A stretch of DNA of 64,000 nucleotides, taken from contig NC_079879.1 in the NCBI RefSeq assembly GCF_029227915.1, positions 25,360,501-25,424,500 of the forward strand, written 5' to 3'. Below the pieces are notes generated by a model that was not told where the DNA came from, searched no databases, and worked only from the letters and a program-made list of their open reading frames with translations. Below, piece after piece: positions 35,601-47,300 of this stretch. This stretch comes from Hydractinia symbiolongicarpus (taxonomy: Eukaryota > Cnidaria > Hydrozoa > Anthoathecata > Hydractiniidae). The position numbers were made by a program, and so were the translations under genes. The stretch's first letter is position 1. The number at the start of each line of letters is the position of its first letter.

Positions 35601-38600
35601 TTTTTTCAGAAGCAACAAAAAACTTTTATCCTGCCCTGTGTAATTTTATCAACGAGGGTGCTGATAAGCCACATACACCGTAAAAAGTATAGGCGTTTTG
35701 GGTGAGTAAAATAACTTCTGAAGGAACCTTTGTGAGGCTGCTATCATGTATTCTTGCGGTCAGAATGTTCTCCTTCGTTGCTATCCGATGGAGAACAAAG
35801 TGGACTTTTCACGGTCAAACCTTCAAAGTAGCAACCTTACTTAACAGAATTTACAAGTAAAACGTCGTTAAAATGTCGCAAAATGGCAAAAATTAAGCAG
35901 TATCTAAAACATATTAAAGATTTGACTAAAAAAAAAAAAGAATTCCTTGAAAAATCCAGTATTGTATTTATGAAGATTTCACCACAAAAACATTAATTAC
36001 GGCATTTGTACCCCATTTCATAATGGCTGCCCGTGATTGGTTGACACGAATCCGACCGCAAGAATATATATAAAAAGATATTTGTTGAATCATGAAAAAA
36101 TATTGTTGTTCATTGCACGGAACAGTCAAGTTGAACTGATAGATTAACCAATAACATAACATAGTTAGCCCTTGCAGTACAACTAGACGCTACCAACAGT
36201 ATGTTACAGGTTTCTTTGTTTTCTTCCCTTTTTTATGTTTTTTCTTGAAATTATAAATGATGTTGTTGATTTATCAAATCTGACAAATTTATTAATGAGT
36301 GTCTACCCTTTTTTGTATCAACTTGTTCAATTCAATTCGAAAACAATGACCAATCAATTTCCTCGATAATAAACAATCAAATTTGTAAAATTCAATAAAT
36401 CGATTTCAACAAAATAAGTCCTGTATTGTCCACAGGTTTGAAAATCTTGTATCGCCTGCTTAATATTATACTTGTTTAACAATGATATCAAAGCCAGCTT
36501 GACTAAATTTATATATATATTTTTATTTATATAGTATACCTTTTGTGTATCACATGGCATTGATTTGTATCTTTTTAATAAATTCTAACTTTAAATCAGA
36601 TAAGTAGACAATAATTAAACAACCTAGTATTAATTCAGTTCTGGTAAAATTGTATTCTTCTTTCTCAATTTTAAATATACTTTCTTTTTCAGATCATTTG
36701 TTATGAAACCATGCACCATCAGCAGTTTCGAAAAATCTTCAACGAGAGAAATTTTTAAGGATTTTATTGGTAACTTAACAGAGTAATAATTCATTGAAAT
36801 TGAAACTGTTCAGAAGTTATTATATATATTCGAATCGTGAAGTTCATACATAGCAATCCTGCATCCTGGAATTTTCGAGATCAGTTATAAAAAAATCCAG
36901 TTAAAGTTTTAACTATTGTTTTAGAATATATACTATATATATGTAAAAAAAAAATTATTTTTTATTTATCAAGTTGTATTTTACGCAATAATAATTGAAA
37001 ATTAGGATACTTATGATGTGTTTATATACCCCATTGTTCTCCGTTTTAAAGTCTACTTCAAATTTCAGAATCTTTTAGGCTAATGACGGAAATCTTCAAG
37101 TCGCAGGGCTTCTTATTTAAAAATTTTCCCCTGGGCAATAAGCTTATTCACAAGCCTCTATGCAATTCCGTACTGCATTTCTATCATATTCGTCATATTT
37201 GGCGGAAAATGTTTCAGCAGAATAGCTTTCAGACACAATTTGTTATTACAGCACAAGAATTTTTGGAGATTTGATAAGTCAAAAATGTATGCGTAAGTCT
37301 TTTGAACGAATTTTAACCAAAAATCAAAAGCAATGATTACGTGAAATTACACAACAAGAAGGCTAGAGGCGTTTAAAGTGTACATATATTTAATCAAGAT
37401 CTAACTTTATAGATAGAGCCTTAGCCAAATGTGAAAATAACGAAAATAATAAGTTCTAACACTGCAGTTTTTATAGATTTCAAACGTCCACCATTTTCCA
37501 TTTTAATTTTAAATCCCGTTCTAAATTTGAATGTTTGAAATCGTTATTAGTAATTCGGGGCGCATTAGTGGTAACTATGGCTAGTTTTATGTATGGGAGA
37601 AGTTTTTTTCTTACTCTCAACTTCGCGGGGGAACTTCGGCTCGAACATCCAACCTAGGTTTGATATAACACAACCTGTGTGTTTGGTACCATCAAGACAA
37701 AAATAACACTGATCGAGCAAAACTTATCTTGTCTCGGTTTCTTTGTTGTCTCTGAAGATTTGACTGCCATAAAAAATATTAATCGAGATTGTTTTGTTAT
37801 GTTAATTTAAAGCTTTGTAATATTGTCTCGTTTAATATGCTTAAATGTCACTGCAGCCCACGTGAATTCATCTTCAAGAAAAGGTTTGTTTTTCTTTGTC
37901 CAAGTTGTTTCGAAACTTGTTAACAGTAAGTAGAAGGATTACTTATATTTTATATGAAATTAAACTCAGAACGGTTTATGGCGTTGATCCAAAGGCCGCA
38001 ATTTATAAATGCATCACAATTTAAAGTCAATCAAGAACAGAACATTCCGTGTATGGCCATGACTAAAACTGCTTGCATTTTGTTGGTCTTCCCTTCCCGA
38101 TGGTCTGGCTTGTCGTAATAGCTTTAATTATGTAGCTAGGGAGCTAAATACTTATTTTTAAATTCTTGCATTTTATAAGTTAATAGTCGTAAAACTACTC
38201 TCACTTGTACTACAGCTATCAAGCTAGAACTGCACAAAATAGTGCTTTCATTAGAGTCCTTTTTTTCAGAAGCAACAAAAAACTTTTATCCTGCCCTGTG
38301 TAATTTTATCAACGAGGGTGCTGATAAGCCACATACACCGTAAAAAGTATAGGCGTTTTGGGTGAGTAAAATAACTTCTAAAGGAACCTTTGTGAGGCTG
38401 CTATCATGTATTCTTGCGGTCAGAATGTTCTCCTTCGTTGCTATCCGATGGAGAACAAAGTGGCCTTTTCACGGTCAAACCTTCAAAGTAGCAACCTTAC
38501 TTAAACAGAATTTACAAGTAAAACGTCGTTAAAATGTCGCAAAGTAGCAAAAATTAAGCAGTATCTAAAACATATTAAAGATTTGACTAAAAAAAAAGAA

Positions 38601-40257
38601 TTCTTTGAAAAATCCAGTATTGTATTTATGAAGATTTCACCACAAAAACATTAATTACGGCATTTGTACCCCATTTCATAATGGCTGCCCGTGATTGGTT
38701 GACACGAATCAGACCGCAAGAATATATATAAAAAGATATTTGTTGAATCATGAAAAAATATTGTTGTTCATTGCACGGAACAGTCAAGTTGAACTGATAA
38801 ATTAACCAATAACATAACATAGTTAGCCCTTGCAGTACAACTAGACGCTACCCACAGTATGTTACAGGTTTCTTTGTTTTCTTCCCTTTTTTATGTTTTT
38901 TCTTGAAATTATAAATGATGTTGTTGATTTATCAAATCTGACAAATTTATTAATTGAGTGTCTACCCTTTTTTGTATCAACTTGTTCAATTCAATTCGAA
39001 AACAATGACCAATCAATTTCCTATAATAAACTTTCCGATAATAAACAATCAAATTTGTAAAATTCAATAAATCGATTTCAACAAAATAAGTCCTGTATTG
39101 TCCACAGGTTTGAAAATCTTGTATCGCCTGCTTAATATTATACTTGTTTAACAATGATATCAAAGCCAGCTTGACTAAATTTATATATATATTTTTATTT
39201 ATATAGTATACCTTTTGTGTATTACATGGCATTGATTTGTATCTTTTTAATAAATTCTAACTTTAAATCAGATAAGTAGACAATAATTAAACAACCTAGT
39301 ATTAATTCAGTTCTGGTAAAATTGTATTCTTCTTTCTCAATTTTAAATATACTTTCTTTTTCAGATCATTTGTTATGAAACCATGCACCATCAGCAGTTT
39401 CGAAAAATCTTCAACGAGAGAAATTTTTAAGGATTTTATTGGTAACTTAACAGAGTAATAATTCATTGAAATTGAAATTGTTCAGAAGTTATTATATATA
39501 TTCGAATCGTGAAGTTCATACATAGCAATCCTGCATCCTGGAATTTTCGAGATCAGTTATAAAAAAATCCAGTTAAAGTTTTAACTATTGTTTTAGAATA
39601 TATACTATATATATGTAAAAAAAAAATTATTTTTTATTTATCAAGTTGTATTTTACGCAATAATAATTGAGAATTAGGATACTTATGATGTGTTTATATA
39701 CCCCATTGTTCTCCGTTTTAAAGTCTACTTCAAATTTCAGAATCTTTTAGGCTAATGACGGAAATCTTCAAGTCGCAGGGCTTCTTATTTAAAAATTTTC
39801 CCCTGGGCAATAAGCTTATTCACAAGCCTCTATGCAATTCCGTACTGCATTTCTATCATATTCGTCATATTTGGCGGAAAATGTTTCAGCAGAATAGCTT
39901 TCAGACACAATTTGTTATTACAGCACAAGAATTTTTGGAGTTTGGATAAGTCATAAATGTATGCGTAAGTCTTTTGAACGAATTTTAACCAAAAATCAAA
40001 AGCAATGATTACGTGAAATTACACAACAAGAAGGCTAGAGGCGTTTAAAGTGTACATATATTTAATCAAGATCTAACTTTATAGATAGAGCCTTAGCCAA
40101 ATGTGAAAATAACGAAAATAATAAGTTCTAACACTGCAGTTTTTATAGATTTCAAACGTCCACCATTTTCCATTTTAATTTTAAATCCCGTTCTAAATTT
40201 GAATGTTTGAAATCGTTATTAGTAATTCGGGGCGCATTAGTGGTAACTATGGCTAGT
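29608..40257 (+). repeat. Tandem array of four 2.6-2.7-kb units inside the Harbinger element
   Basis: Units: 29608-32250, 32251-34874, 34875-37583 (including one 54-bp module) and 37584-40257. They are almost identical; anchors such as CCTAGGTTTGATATAACAC recur at spacings of 2643, 2673 and 2660 bp. Unit 2 lacks about 38 bp present in the others near 33684; unit 4 has a short insertion near 39022. No recognised protein is encoded. Each unit carries the left end of the hAT MITE and sequence related to repeats at 12640-13250, 13541-13830 and 18880-19450. The last unit ends 48 bp before the MADF gene start, so every unit carries sequence like that gene's upstream region. Confidence 0.95.
34875..34928. 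repeat. Single 54-bp GC-rich module at the junction of array units 2 and 3
   Basis: Same module as at 29395-29610, with the stem GCGCCCC/GGGGCGC intact and the loop changed from GCCGAA to ACCGAA. The other two internal junctions lack it. The bases just after it (34929-34970) differ from other unit starts before becoming identical again at CTTCGCGGG. Confidence 0.9.
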
Positions 40258-40305
40258 TTACAAATAGTAGTATGCTTCTTTGTAAAAGGTCATTTCAAAA
40301 CTAAA

Positions 40306-41324
40306 ATGGCTGACAAAATAAAAAAACGTTCGTTTGAAGAAGAAGAAAAGTTAGCATTCAGGGTGAAAGATTATCCCTGTCTTTTTGACAAAACGGATAG
40401 GGGGTACAAAGAAAAAGACTGTGTAAAAAATGCGTGGGAAGAAGTGGCTAATTCTCTCGAATTCCTTGAAAATGGTAAGTGCAAATTGGCAATGTGTATT
40501 ATCTGTTTTTTCAAGTCAAACCAGCTTTAAAGTATTCTTGTTAAAAACGCATACTGGAAATTTACGAAAGATTATTGTTTTTACTTCTAGGGAATGCTGC
40601 CAAGACCTCCTTTGAGAAGCTTCAAAAAAGGTATAATAAAAAGAAGAATGATTTTAAGAAGTCAAAAAAATCTGGCACAACCACCAAAGAGAGTGAAAAA
40701 GCTGAAAAGGCTTTGGAGTTGTACAAATATCTTTCCTGGCTAGATAACTTCATATACGTCCGTGAGGGTAGAAGCAACATTCATACGGATTATAGTTCTG
40801 ATGAAGAGGGAGATGAAGACACGGAGCTGCCCGTTGATCTCACCGAACATGAGGACGATAACGACGATGGGGCATCTGAAACCTTCAGTAGGACAAGTTC
40901 TTTAACCTCACCTGTGCCACAGCAACAACAGCGCACTCTAAAAAAAAGAGGTCGACCTGCAAACGGACAAGCGAAAGATGACAAGGACGCTGCAAAACGA
41001 AGAAGAACAAACAAAAACGAATACCTCGATGACATGGAACTCAATTTAGTTCGTGATTTGGGTAAATCAATTAAGGCTGATTCCACCGAAAAAGAGATGG
41101 ATGCAATCGATTTGTATGTGAAGTCACTGGCGGCTGATTTGCGAAAGCTGTCAGAGCGGGAATATATTTTGGTGAAACACGAAATTCAAGGAGTTTTATT
41201 TAAATACCAAATGGCACATTTTAGTCCAGTTCACAATAGTATTGTTACACCGACTGCATCAAACCAAAATGATGCAATGAGTACACCGGGGAATGGATTT
41301 TACACGCGAATGGTGCATAATTAA
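40306..41324 (+). CDS. Harbinger-encoded MADF/Myb-SANT-like DNA-binding protein
   Basis: Two exons, 40306-40474 and 40591-41324 (donor ATG|GTAAGT, acceptor CTTCTAG), 300 aa. The N-terminal 90 residues form a MADF-like domain: LAFRVKDYPCLFDKTDRGYK, KNAWEEVANSLEF, then after the splice KTSFEKLQKRYNKKKNDFKK. Then an acidic Ser/Asp/Glu stretch, a basic KKRGRPANGQAK (AT-hook-like core GRP) and a C-terminal region with ADLRKLSEREYILVKHEIQG. In PIF/Harbinger transposons the second protein binds DNA and helps bring the transposase to the nucleus and to the ends (family knowledge). The start is the first ATG that gives a compact N-terminus; the frame is also open upstream into the repeat unit. Convergent with the transposase, 86 bp apart. 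Confidence 0.9.
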
Positions 41325-41410
41325 GATATTTTTTCTTGTAAATATTACACTAGGCATCAAATGAAACAGTGTACATGTAATATATAACCGTTTTTCATAA
41401 TATATAAAAA

Positions 41411-42802
41411 CTAAAAACCGAAAGAGTGGTGACTTGTTCTCCTTATATAATCGTATTGCCACGAGACTGCAGCAACAGCACTATTAACATAATCTGTAAT
41501 AGTATTCCTCATTTGAAGGGCATCTTTACTATATCTAGACCCGCGAATCGGATTTAGGTTTTGAAACATCGTTGTAAGATTTTTTCTCATCGAACTCCAC
41601 TCTCCCTCCTTAATCTGTTCATCTTTGCTTTCAGAGTCAAGGAAACCCTGCGGAGTATACATAGCGTTGTCGGTTTGTCTCAAATAGTTATGAAGACTGA
41701 GGCAAGCGAGAGTGTAATCTTCCACATTTTTAACGGTAGCTTTGATGGGCTTGTGAAAGATTCTCCATCTGGTGCCAAGGATGCCAAATGCGTTCTCAAT
41801 TACCCTTCTTGCTCTGGAAAGCCGATAATTAAAGATTCTCTTTTCTTCACTGGTAAGAACAGATCCAGGGTAGGGTCTCATTAACCAAGTTTTAAGAGGA
41901 AAAATTTCATCTCCAACAAGATAAAAAGGAACTGCTCCGGTGTTTTGATTAATAATCGTGCCCTTGGGAACATTCAATGCATCTTCTTCCAATGCCTTTC
42001 CCATTGCTGAATTGGCCAGTACAACACTGTCATTGTTGCTTCCAAATTGTCCCACATCATACATTGTGAAACAATAATTGGCATCACAAACTGCCATTAA
42101 AACTAAACTAAAAAAACCTTTATAGTTATAATATTGTGTGCCTGTGAATTTTGGACATTGGATCCTGATATGCTTCCCATCTATTGCTCCTATTACATGT
42201 GGCATGTTCCAATTCGCTTCAAAGGTATCTGCAATTCTTAGCCAATCTTCCTGCGCATTTGGAGCGTTCAAATACTTGATTTTGAGCTGCTCGTAGATTG
42301 CAATACACGTTTCCGAAATAATTGATGATATTGTTGATTTGCTAATACGGAAGGAATAGCATAAAGATTGCTGAGCATCACCACTTGATAGATACCTTAT
42401 GGTAATGACCAGCCGCTGTTCCGCTGATATCGATTCTCTCATATGAGTGTCTTGTCTTTGAATTACTGGACCAACCAACGACAACAGATGTTCGAATCGG
42501 TCCGGTGACATGCGCAAGTACCTTAATAAAATTAACACCGACACCCTAATCGTGATATGCAAATACAACTGACTGTAGGATCAGCGAACATAATTTTACC
42601 TAAAGAAATACTCTCTGTCGGAAACTTTAAGTTCTTGAAATAAACGATGGTATTCTCCAAGCTCTTTTCTTCTAAGAAAGATTTCTCTGACCCAAAATAT
42701 TTTCCTTCTTTGCAATTTTGTTAATGCTCTTCTTTCTAGGCTACGTCGTCTTCTTCGAAGTAACAATAACAACAAGACATTTTTTCGTTCTTTCTTTTTC
42801 AT
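41411..42802 (-). CDS. PIF/Harbinger DDE transposase (HARBI1-like nuclease), intact
   Basis: Two exons on the minus strand: 42802-42600 and 42521-41411, joined across a 78-bp intron (TTTAG|GTAAAA ... TTATTAAG|GTAC), giving 437 aa. The basic N-terminus (LLLLLLRRRRRSLERR) and RKELGEYHRLFQEL run into YLRMSPDRFEHLLSLVGP, the usual helix-turn-helix lead-in. The DDE nuclease follows: IGAIDGKHIRI (Asp near 182), FGSNNDS, LVGDEIFPL (Asp near 272) and RRVIENAFGILGTRWRIF (Glu near 310), then LHNYLR. All expected acidic residues are present and there is no stop or frameshift. The upstream ATG at 42802 was chosen because the N-terminal exon matches family architecture; an ATG at 42568 lies in the intron and is not used. 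The enzyme would excise and insert the element in the nucleus. Confidence 0.93.
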
Positions 42803-42917
42803 AGCTCCTTCTCGTTTTAGTTTCGGCTACAAAAGAGCTAACGATGCGCTGTTGTGTGAACGTGAAATGAACATATCAGGTACCTGTAGCTCAAAAATTG
42901 AAATCGGCTAACACAAC
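42803..42917. promoter_or_regulatory. Right sub-terminal region and probable transposase promoter
   Basis: 115 bp between the transposase start and the right TIR. Contains GAGCTAACGATGCGC, and AATCGGCTAACACAACATG leading into the TIR, CTAAC-type words shared with the left sub-terminal region. By position it must include the minus-strand promoter; no TATA element is obvious. Confidence 0.35.
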
Positions 42918-42965
42918 ATGCGCACTATGGTTAGCTCATCGTTAGCCCATAGTGAGAACCAAGCT
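42918..42965 (-). repeat. Right terminal inverted repeat of the Harbinger element
   Basis: Exact inverse of 29143-29190, followed by ATA at 42966-42968. Confidence 0.95.
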
Positions 42966-42968
42966 ATA

Positions 42969-44395
42969 GAAAGATAGATAGATAGAGACAGCCCAGAGCC
43001 TGGACGCCTAAAACTTATCCAGGCTAAAGCTTAAATCCTCGTTTTGACAGATTTTTTTCTGAGAACGAGGCTAAATTGAGTTTTAAGCCAATAAGAATAA
43101 CAGTGCAACAAATTGTTTTATTATCCAATGAACATTACTTTATTTTAAAGTTTATAATCGAAAGTTAAAGCTCGTGCAGTGTAGCATAATGAAGATCGCC
43201 TTATGCGCCATCTTTGATGTTATTAACGTCATTTCCCTCTGTACAATTTTGCAAGCACGTAAAGCTAATTATTCATGAATTTTAATTTAGAGGAATTGTT
43301 GAGGCTGAATATTTTTGGTGAAAGATTTATAGCTACAAAATCGTGACAATATGTCATGAAAGAAAAAAATAAGAATATGTAGTCTGAAAATAAACTTTCC
43401 TAACTGATAATGTAAAAAAAAAAAAAAAAAATTGCTGCCACCTTTAAAGATATTTTCTAAGTTATTTTTCAGAGAAAAGGAGAAAATAGATAAATTTTTA
43501 ACCTTGCCGTTGTTCTTATTTTGCTTTTATTATTCGTCAATTTTCAGGTTTATTATTTTTCTTTTAAAATTGTTCTTATATAGAGAAATAAAGTTTATGT
43601 AAGTTAAGTTAGCTATGATTTACAGTTACAATAATAATCAAAAATTGAATTTTAAAATTTTAGAATATACAATGATTTTGTTCCCCCAGTCCTCTTCAAA
43701 GTTCAGTACTTTTTCAGATTATTATTATGGCGGAAAATTTTAAGCCACAGGGCTTCTTGTTTAAATTTAATATCTTCTGAATTATTTGCTCTATGACTAT
43801 GACTGGCATATTATATTCCAGGTTTTGTGACTCCACCTGTTATTAAAATGTCACGACTCAAAACCTCCATAGTAAACTATTTAAAATGGAAAATACTAAA
43901 AATTCTGGTCTGATATTCGTTCAGACATAAAATGTTATAAAGTGTTTATGTTCTCAATTCAAACACTTCAGAATCCGTTTTCCCCGATTTTTTACGATTT
44001 TAATCCGATATATAAAATCATTTTGATTTTTTTTTCAATTTCCATTATGTCAAAAAAATTGTGACAAATTTAAAATACTGAATGTAAATCAGTTATTTTA
44101 AATTATTTTAGAAAATCAGTTTTTCTAAGAATAAATACTGAAGATTGCGCTTTGATTTGTTAAAAGTTTCCAACGAAGGGACTGTTTCTACTATTTGAGG
44201 ATGTGAGTTTTTCAAAGCAATATTTAAACATTCGATTCCATTTCGCTTTGTGAAAATCCCTGTTTCCAGTTCAATCAGAAAAAAAAATGTCTTTAGTTGC
44301 TTCGGCGCGACCCGGTAAATATCCTACACTTTGCGCGGAGTCAGCCGTCTGTGTTTTTTAGATACAGACTGTTTTTTGGAATCAACAACAAAAAG
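42969..44395. other. Intergenic, upstream of WDR91
   Basis: No gene seen. GATA tetranucleotides near 42971-42988, a poly(A) tract at 43413-43430, and 43600-43780 weakly matching the array-unit end (CAGGGCTTCTTGTTTAAA). The WDR91 promoter and 5' UTR should lie in the last few hundred bases. Confidence 0.4.
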
Positions 44396-47300
44396 ATGGC
44401 GATCGCCGCTGCAGCAGTTGACGCTTTGGTAAAAGAGTACCTAATTTTTCGTGGCTTTACCACGTCATTAAAGAGCTTTGAAAATGATATCAAGCTAGAT
44501 AGAAACAAGAGTTTTAAGGTTGAACTATTTTTAAAAATTTTTACGATGTGTGAAAGAGAGTTGTGCTACATGTACCTTTATATTGAAAACGAATTTTATT
44601 TTGCGCCGTTCGTACTCCTCTGGGAGACAACAATCGCTTTAACTTAACAGGATATTGTGTATCTGATGTGGTAGTTAATAAGATCTCTTAAAATGGGAAA
44701 TTCAAGTCAGAGAAAACATCATGGCTTAATAAATCCTAATCTAGGTACCTATATAACTGGCTACGTCTTATGTGATTGGTTAGCTAACTATAGCTAGCTA
44801 GCTTCTATATAAACCACTTTCCAAAGCGTGTCGTAGTTGTTTTGATTTCATTTTGAAAACAATGGGCATGTGCGCACTTTTTTGTAATTAAAAAAGCAGG
44901 ACTCTCACAGGGTTATTAATGCAAATTAAAAATTTTTAGGGGTTGCAAAGTTCCAAGTTGAACTGGAATTAAATTTTAACTATAATAGCTATAGCTAGCT
45001 ATTCTTCTAATTCTTCTTAAAAAAATTCACTAATTTTGAGTGAATATTTCTTTTTTCGATGGATTTCTATGATTATTGTGGTCTGTTGTTTAAATTTTTC
45101 TGCCTACAGAAATGCTTGGGCCTGGCTAAAACACCAAACTTTTTAACTTTTGTAAACATTGGCAAGTCATCTAGCTATAGTTAGAGATATAACGAGGGTG
45201 CCGATAAGCCGCATACGCTGTAAAAAGTGCGGGTGAGTTCAGCGTTTTTCAAAAAATTCAGGTATTTGCCTGAAAAACCCGTATAGTCCCATACAATGCC
45301 TGAAGAAAAAAAAGATTCACCACAAATGACTCTCGAAAAAATTATTTAATTATATAAAAATTAAAATAAACTAACTATATAATGTGGTAGCTGAGTTCTT
45401 AAAAGATTTTACTTGATAAATAACTTATATATAAATTTTATTAACTGCTTTTTCTTCAAGCGCATTCTGTCAACTGTCGTTCGCCATGTTTATGTTAGAA
45501 GGTGTTGCATTCCAGGAACGTTCCCAGCGAGTTCTGGCGTGTTCGGGAATGTTCGGGAGGTTTTGGCATGCAACCGTCAATTTAATTTAAAAAATCGCCC
45601 AAACTTGCCCTTTTATATGCTGCCATTTGCGGCTTATCGGCACCCTCTTGAGATATAGCTACAACACAAGGTTGCAGGGTGCACAAACATGTATTTCATT
45701 TATTTTCATTTATCTTTAAACCATGTAGACACACACATTTATGCTATGTGCACCTCCCTGTGTCACCCAAAATTTTTTTATAAGTTTTTAAATTGCAATA
45801 AAAGCAAAGAAAGGGCAACGGTGGCCAAAAATGTTGTCAGGTTTATATCCTGAATTTTTTGCTAAAATAAGTTGGTCAGTTGGCTGGATTTTTCCCTGGG
45901 CTTTTTTGATTGGCAAAAGCAAATTCGTTTTCAGTTCCATAAATCAACTTTGCAACAACACTTGCTGACCCAGGTTTTTAAAAGCTAAATAAATCAGGCT
46001 GCAGACGCAAACAATAACATATTTTCAAAAAAAGGCTTAATATGAATGTGTAAATTAAACAGCCAGGGATAACCACTAAAAGCAGCATTCTACAATCTAC
46101 AGACCACAGCTGGAGCAGAATTCTACAATCTACAGACCACAGCTGGAGCAGAAGTCATCAGTTTAATTGGGATGAGAAGAAAATCATTGACAGAGAATCC
46201 AGAACAACGGCCAGGAAGATTAAAGAAACCATCAACAGTGTAGAACGTAACAAACACATAAACAGCATCTCGTATCAACTTCCTGAGATTTGGTTACCAG
46301 CCCTACAGAAGAAGTAGTTACCTACATCCAGGTCCGAAAATGTTAATTACCGTAATTAACTGTAATTATCAGCTCGTTTCTGATTGGTTAATTTTTATGA
46401 ATTTCGATCCTCTGCAATTATATAAATACATGCGCAACATCATTTTACTTTGCCCGATGATGGGAGAAGGATCTCCCGAAACGTCGCCTACTAAACTATC
46501 ATGTTCAAGAAATGATAAACTTTCCACAGTAATATGAATACTGAACAGACAAACCGAAATAATATCTTCAATAACATTCTACAATCTGTTCACAGTTAAA
46601 CATGTAACGTTTAAAATTAAACCTTGTTGCCTTGGCTGGTACAAAAAAAGGCTAGCACCTGTCCCTTCTTGTTCATCAATTATATATGTGACGGGAAGAA
46701 TAATGAATAAATGTTTGAATTCAGTTTAAGAAAACATTCTTTTTGGTAGAAGTAAAAAAATAATGTTGTTTCTCAAAACCAATCAGGAACTTTAGATGAA
46801 AAAACAGAATATATTTCATTATGTTACTTTGTCTATCAACAAGAAAAACATGCCTAGTGGCAGGAGTGTGTTAACGATGGGACAAGATCCTGCACATAAC
46901 TTTCACATAATGATGGACAAACTGCAAATGATGCTGTGGACAAAGTTTGTTAAACGTTTGCTGGTGTGTGAAACCTAAAAGGCTTTATTTGGTATTCATA
47001 CTAATTGCTTAATTAGTTAATGGTTAATAAAGTCACTCTTAAAATCAATGGAATTGAGAGAGAGTACTGTTTTTATGGGTCAGTTTTGGACTTTATATAT
47101 ATTAGGTATGACTATTTCTGGAGCATAATTCAGTTGCCTTTTGCTACAATGCCTAGGCCTGGTCGGAATGGTGTGCAATTGTGCGTATACACAATCAAAT
47201 TTTACATTTTGGTAGTGAGTGACTGATTGTTATCGTTATCTTAAGCGATGGATACAGCTTAGGGAAATCAGTTATTATTGTACCATATTATACCATAGCC

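Larger units (their letters stand above)
29143..42965. mobile_element. Complete giant PIF/Harbinger DNA transposon, 13.8 kb
   Basis: The 48 bp at 29143-29190 (starting AGCTTGGTTCTCACTATGGG) and at 42918-42965 are perfect inverted repeats of each other. ATA directly flanks both ends (29140-29142 and 42966-42968), a 3-bp duplication as expected for this superfamily, although TWA is the commoner target. Between them, left to right, are a GC-rich 54-bp minisatellite, four tandem 2.6-2.7-kb units, an intact MADF/Myb-like gene (plus), and an intact DDE transposase gene (minus), the last two convergent. Identical ends and open genes point to recent activity. Most autonomous Harbingers are only a few kilobases, so the size, due mainly to the array, is unusual. 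Confidence 0.92.

Noticed and set aside
30634-39949. Recurring 63-68-aa open frames in each array unit (for example MTEIFKSQGFLFKNF... and MLCYWLIYQFNL...)
   Set aside because: They recur only because the unit is nearly identical; no domain, no splice or start context, and related blocks elsewhere do not keep the frame.
40790-41086. 98-aa Ser-rich minus-strand ORF
   Set aside because: Shadow of the acidic region of the MADF gene.
44297-44395. N-terminal extension of WDR91
   Set aside because: The frame is open upstream but has no ATG, while the ATG at 44396 gives an N-terminus matching the vertebrate protein.
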